Shown in pieces: positions 5,514 through 6,369 of a DNA stretch of 6,369 bases. The DNA lies in assembly GCA_018897415.1 (NCBI GenBank), contig JAHIKR010000205.1:1-6369 (forward strand), in the 5' to 3' direction. Made by a program: the position numbers and the translations under genes. The DNA comes from Pseudomonadota bacterium. GTDB taxonomy: Bacteria; Desulfobacterota; Desulfobacteria; Desulfobacterales; ETH-SRB1. How positions within the stretch are numbered: the stretch's first letter is position 1; each line of letters starts with the position of its first letter. The notes below the pieces were generated by a model. The model saw only the letters and a list, made by a program, of their open reading frames with translations, was not told where the DNA came from and ran no database searches.

Positions 5514-6369
5514 TTATTTCCCATTAAATTTGAAATCGCCTTTACCTAATATGTCGTGGAGATGCAAAATACCCTCAATCTTTCCAATGGAATTTGTTAT
5601 CGGGAGAACGGTTATCTGATAATGTTCCATTATGTTAAGTGCATCGTAAGCCGGAGAATCAGGGCCGACTGTTCGTGGATTTTTTGTCATAACATCTTCG
5701 ACTGTAAGTTCAAAAATATTCTTTTTCTTTGCGACAATGCGTCTTATATCACCATCGGTTATTATGCCTGTAAGGATTTTATCTTCCGTTATAACAAGAG
5801 TCGTTCCTAATTCAAGACGATTTATTTCATCTATTGCAACTTCCATGCTTGTTCCGGCGAAAACTTTTGGTACAGCCTTCCCTGTTAACATGATATCTTT
5901 AACTTTACTGGAAAGCCGCTGGCCCAATATGCCTCCTGGATGAATTTTTTTGAAATCACTAGGTTTAAAATGTTTTTTATTGATAAGGACAACAGCAAGC
6001 GCATCCCCCATTGCAAGCATGGCGGTTGTGCTGGCAGTAGGTGCAAGGCCTAAAGGGCATGCTTCTTTTTCGACACTAACATCGATTACTATGTCGCTGT
6101 TTTTTGCAAGAGTTGAATGTATATTTCCTGTAAAAGCTATAACCTTGCACCCTATATTGCGTATGCTTGGCAAAAGGATATTAAGCTCATCGGTTTCACC
6201 GCTGTAGGAAAGAGCAAGAAATATATCATCCTGACATACCATGCCAAGATCTCCGTGCATGGCTTCAACAGGATGTAAAAATATTGATCTTGTGCCTGTG
6301 CTGTTCAGGGTGGCTACGATCTTTCTGCCCACTATTCCGGATTTGCCGATACCACCCACTATTACACGA
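5514..6369 (-). CDS. kdsD: D-arabinose 5-phosphate isomerase (KdsD/KpsF/GutQ family), 5' end beyond window
   Basis: The enzyme interconverts ribulose 5-phosphate and arabinose 5-phosphate, the first step of Kdo synthesis. The frame stays open to the right edge (Arg-Val-Ile precede the GTG at 6359), and by comparison with E. coli KdsD (328 residues) about 50 N-terminal residues are missing, so the GTG is not the start. Numbering from that GTG, the SIS domain holds GIGKSG (3-8), HGDLG (35-39), SYSGETDE (51-58), KEACPLGLAPT (98-108) and HPGG (140-143). Lys6, His35, Glu58, Glu99 and His140 fall at an ungapped offset of 53 from E. coli Lys59, His88, Glu111, Glu152 and His193, so the active site is intact. 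Two CBS domains follow (about 150-213 and 218-275; starts VKDIM and VEDVM). The paralogues KpsF and GutQ catalyse the same reaction, and waaA nearby favours the lipopolysaccharide role. TAA stop at 5514, then pfkA. Confidence 0.95.
   Translation of the reverse strand, partial: RVIVGGIGKSGIVGRKIVATLNSTGTRSIFLHPVEAMHGDLGMVCQDDIFLALSYSGETDELNILLPSIRNIGCKVIAFTGNIHSTLAKNSDIVIDVSVEKEACPLGLAPTASTTAMLAMGDALAVVLINKKHFKPSDFKKIHPGGILGQRLSSKVKDIMLTGKAVPKVFAGTSMEVAIDEINRLELGTTLVITEDKILTGIITDGDIRRIVAKKKNIFELTVEDVMTKNPRTVGPDSPAYDALNIMEHYQITVLPITNSIGKIEGILHLHDILGKGDFKFNGK

Noticed and set aside
5950..6207. Plus-strand open frames opposite kdsD and pfkA (for example 4796-5176 and 5950-6207)
   Set aside because: Antisense shadows of conserved enzymes with intact motifs on the minus strand.
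6357..6359. GTG at 6359 as the kdsD start
   Set aside because: The frame continues upstream in homologous sequence (Arg-Val-Ile before it matches the strand preceding GxGKSG), and starting there would delete the N-terminal helices and part of the SIS domain.

Overview
The window looks like the chromosome of an AT-rich, Gram-negative anaerobe, most plausibly a sulfate-reducing member of the Desulfobacterota (order Desulfobacterales or a relative). This is an inference from three things: an outer-membrane lipoprotein, two lipopolysaccharide Kdo genes and a long 'clade X'-type phosphofructokinase; intergenic DNA filled with 7-bp-period repeats and GC-rich palindromes of a kind I associate with that group; and no sign of phage or transposase genes. 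No species assignment is possible from the sequence alone.

Layout: positions 1-338 are non-coding, with a GC-rich hairpin at 33-71 and a plausible sigma-70-like promoter at 272-300. On the plus strand, 339-2357 encodes a lipoprotein with an N-terminal TPR solenoid and a C-terminal periplasmic-binding-protein fold (LpoA-like architecture), carrying an unusual acidic insert. A 161-bp spacer of inverted and tandem heptamers runs straight into the start codon of waaA (2519-3820), the Kdo transferase. A 350-bp convergent spacer (3821-4170) holds stem-loops and a second, different heptad repeat element. On the minus strand, reading leftward from the window's right edge, come kdsD (arabinose-5-phosphate isomerase, 5' end outside the window) and, 17 nt later, pfkA (6-phosphofructokinase).

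How the genes fit together: KdsD makes D-arabinose 5-phosphate, the committed precursor of Kdo, and WaaA attaches Kdo to lipid A, so the first step of Kdo supply and the step that uses it face each other across the convergent spacer. The LpoA-like lipoprotein would also act at the envelope. Phosphofructokinase is central carbon metabolism and is co-transcribed with kdsD by position. The protein-coding genes are conserved housekeeping functions.

The most unusual signal is in the lpoA-like/waaA spacer. The tandem heptamers there create a ladder of seven start codons spaced exactly 14 nt apart. Each of the first six opens a five-codon reading frame whose TGA stop overlaps the next start by four bases (ATGA/GTGA), and the seventh start is the waaA start itself, which has no visible Shine-Dalgarno sequence.
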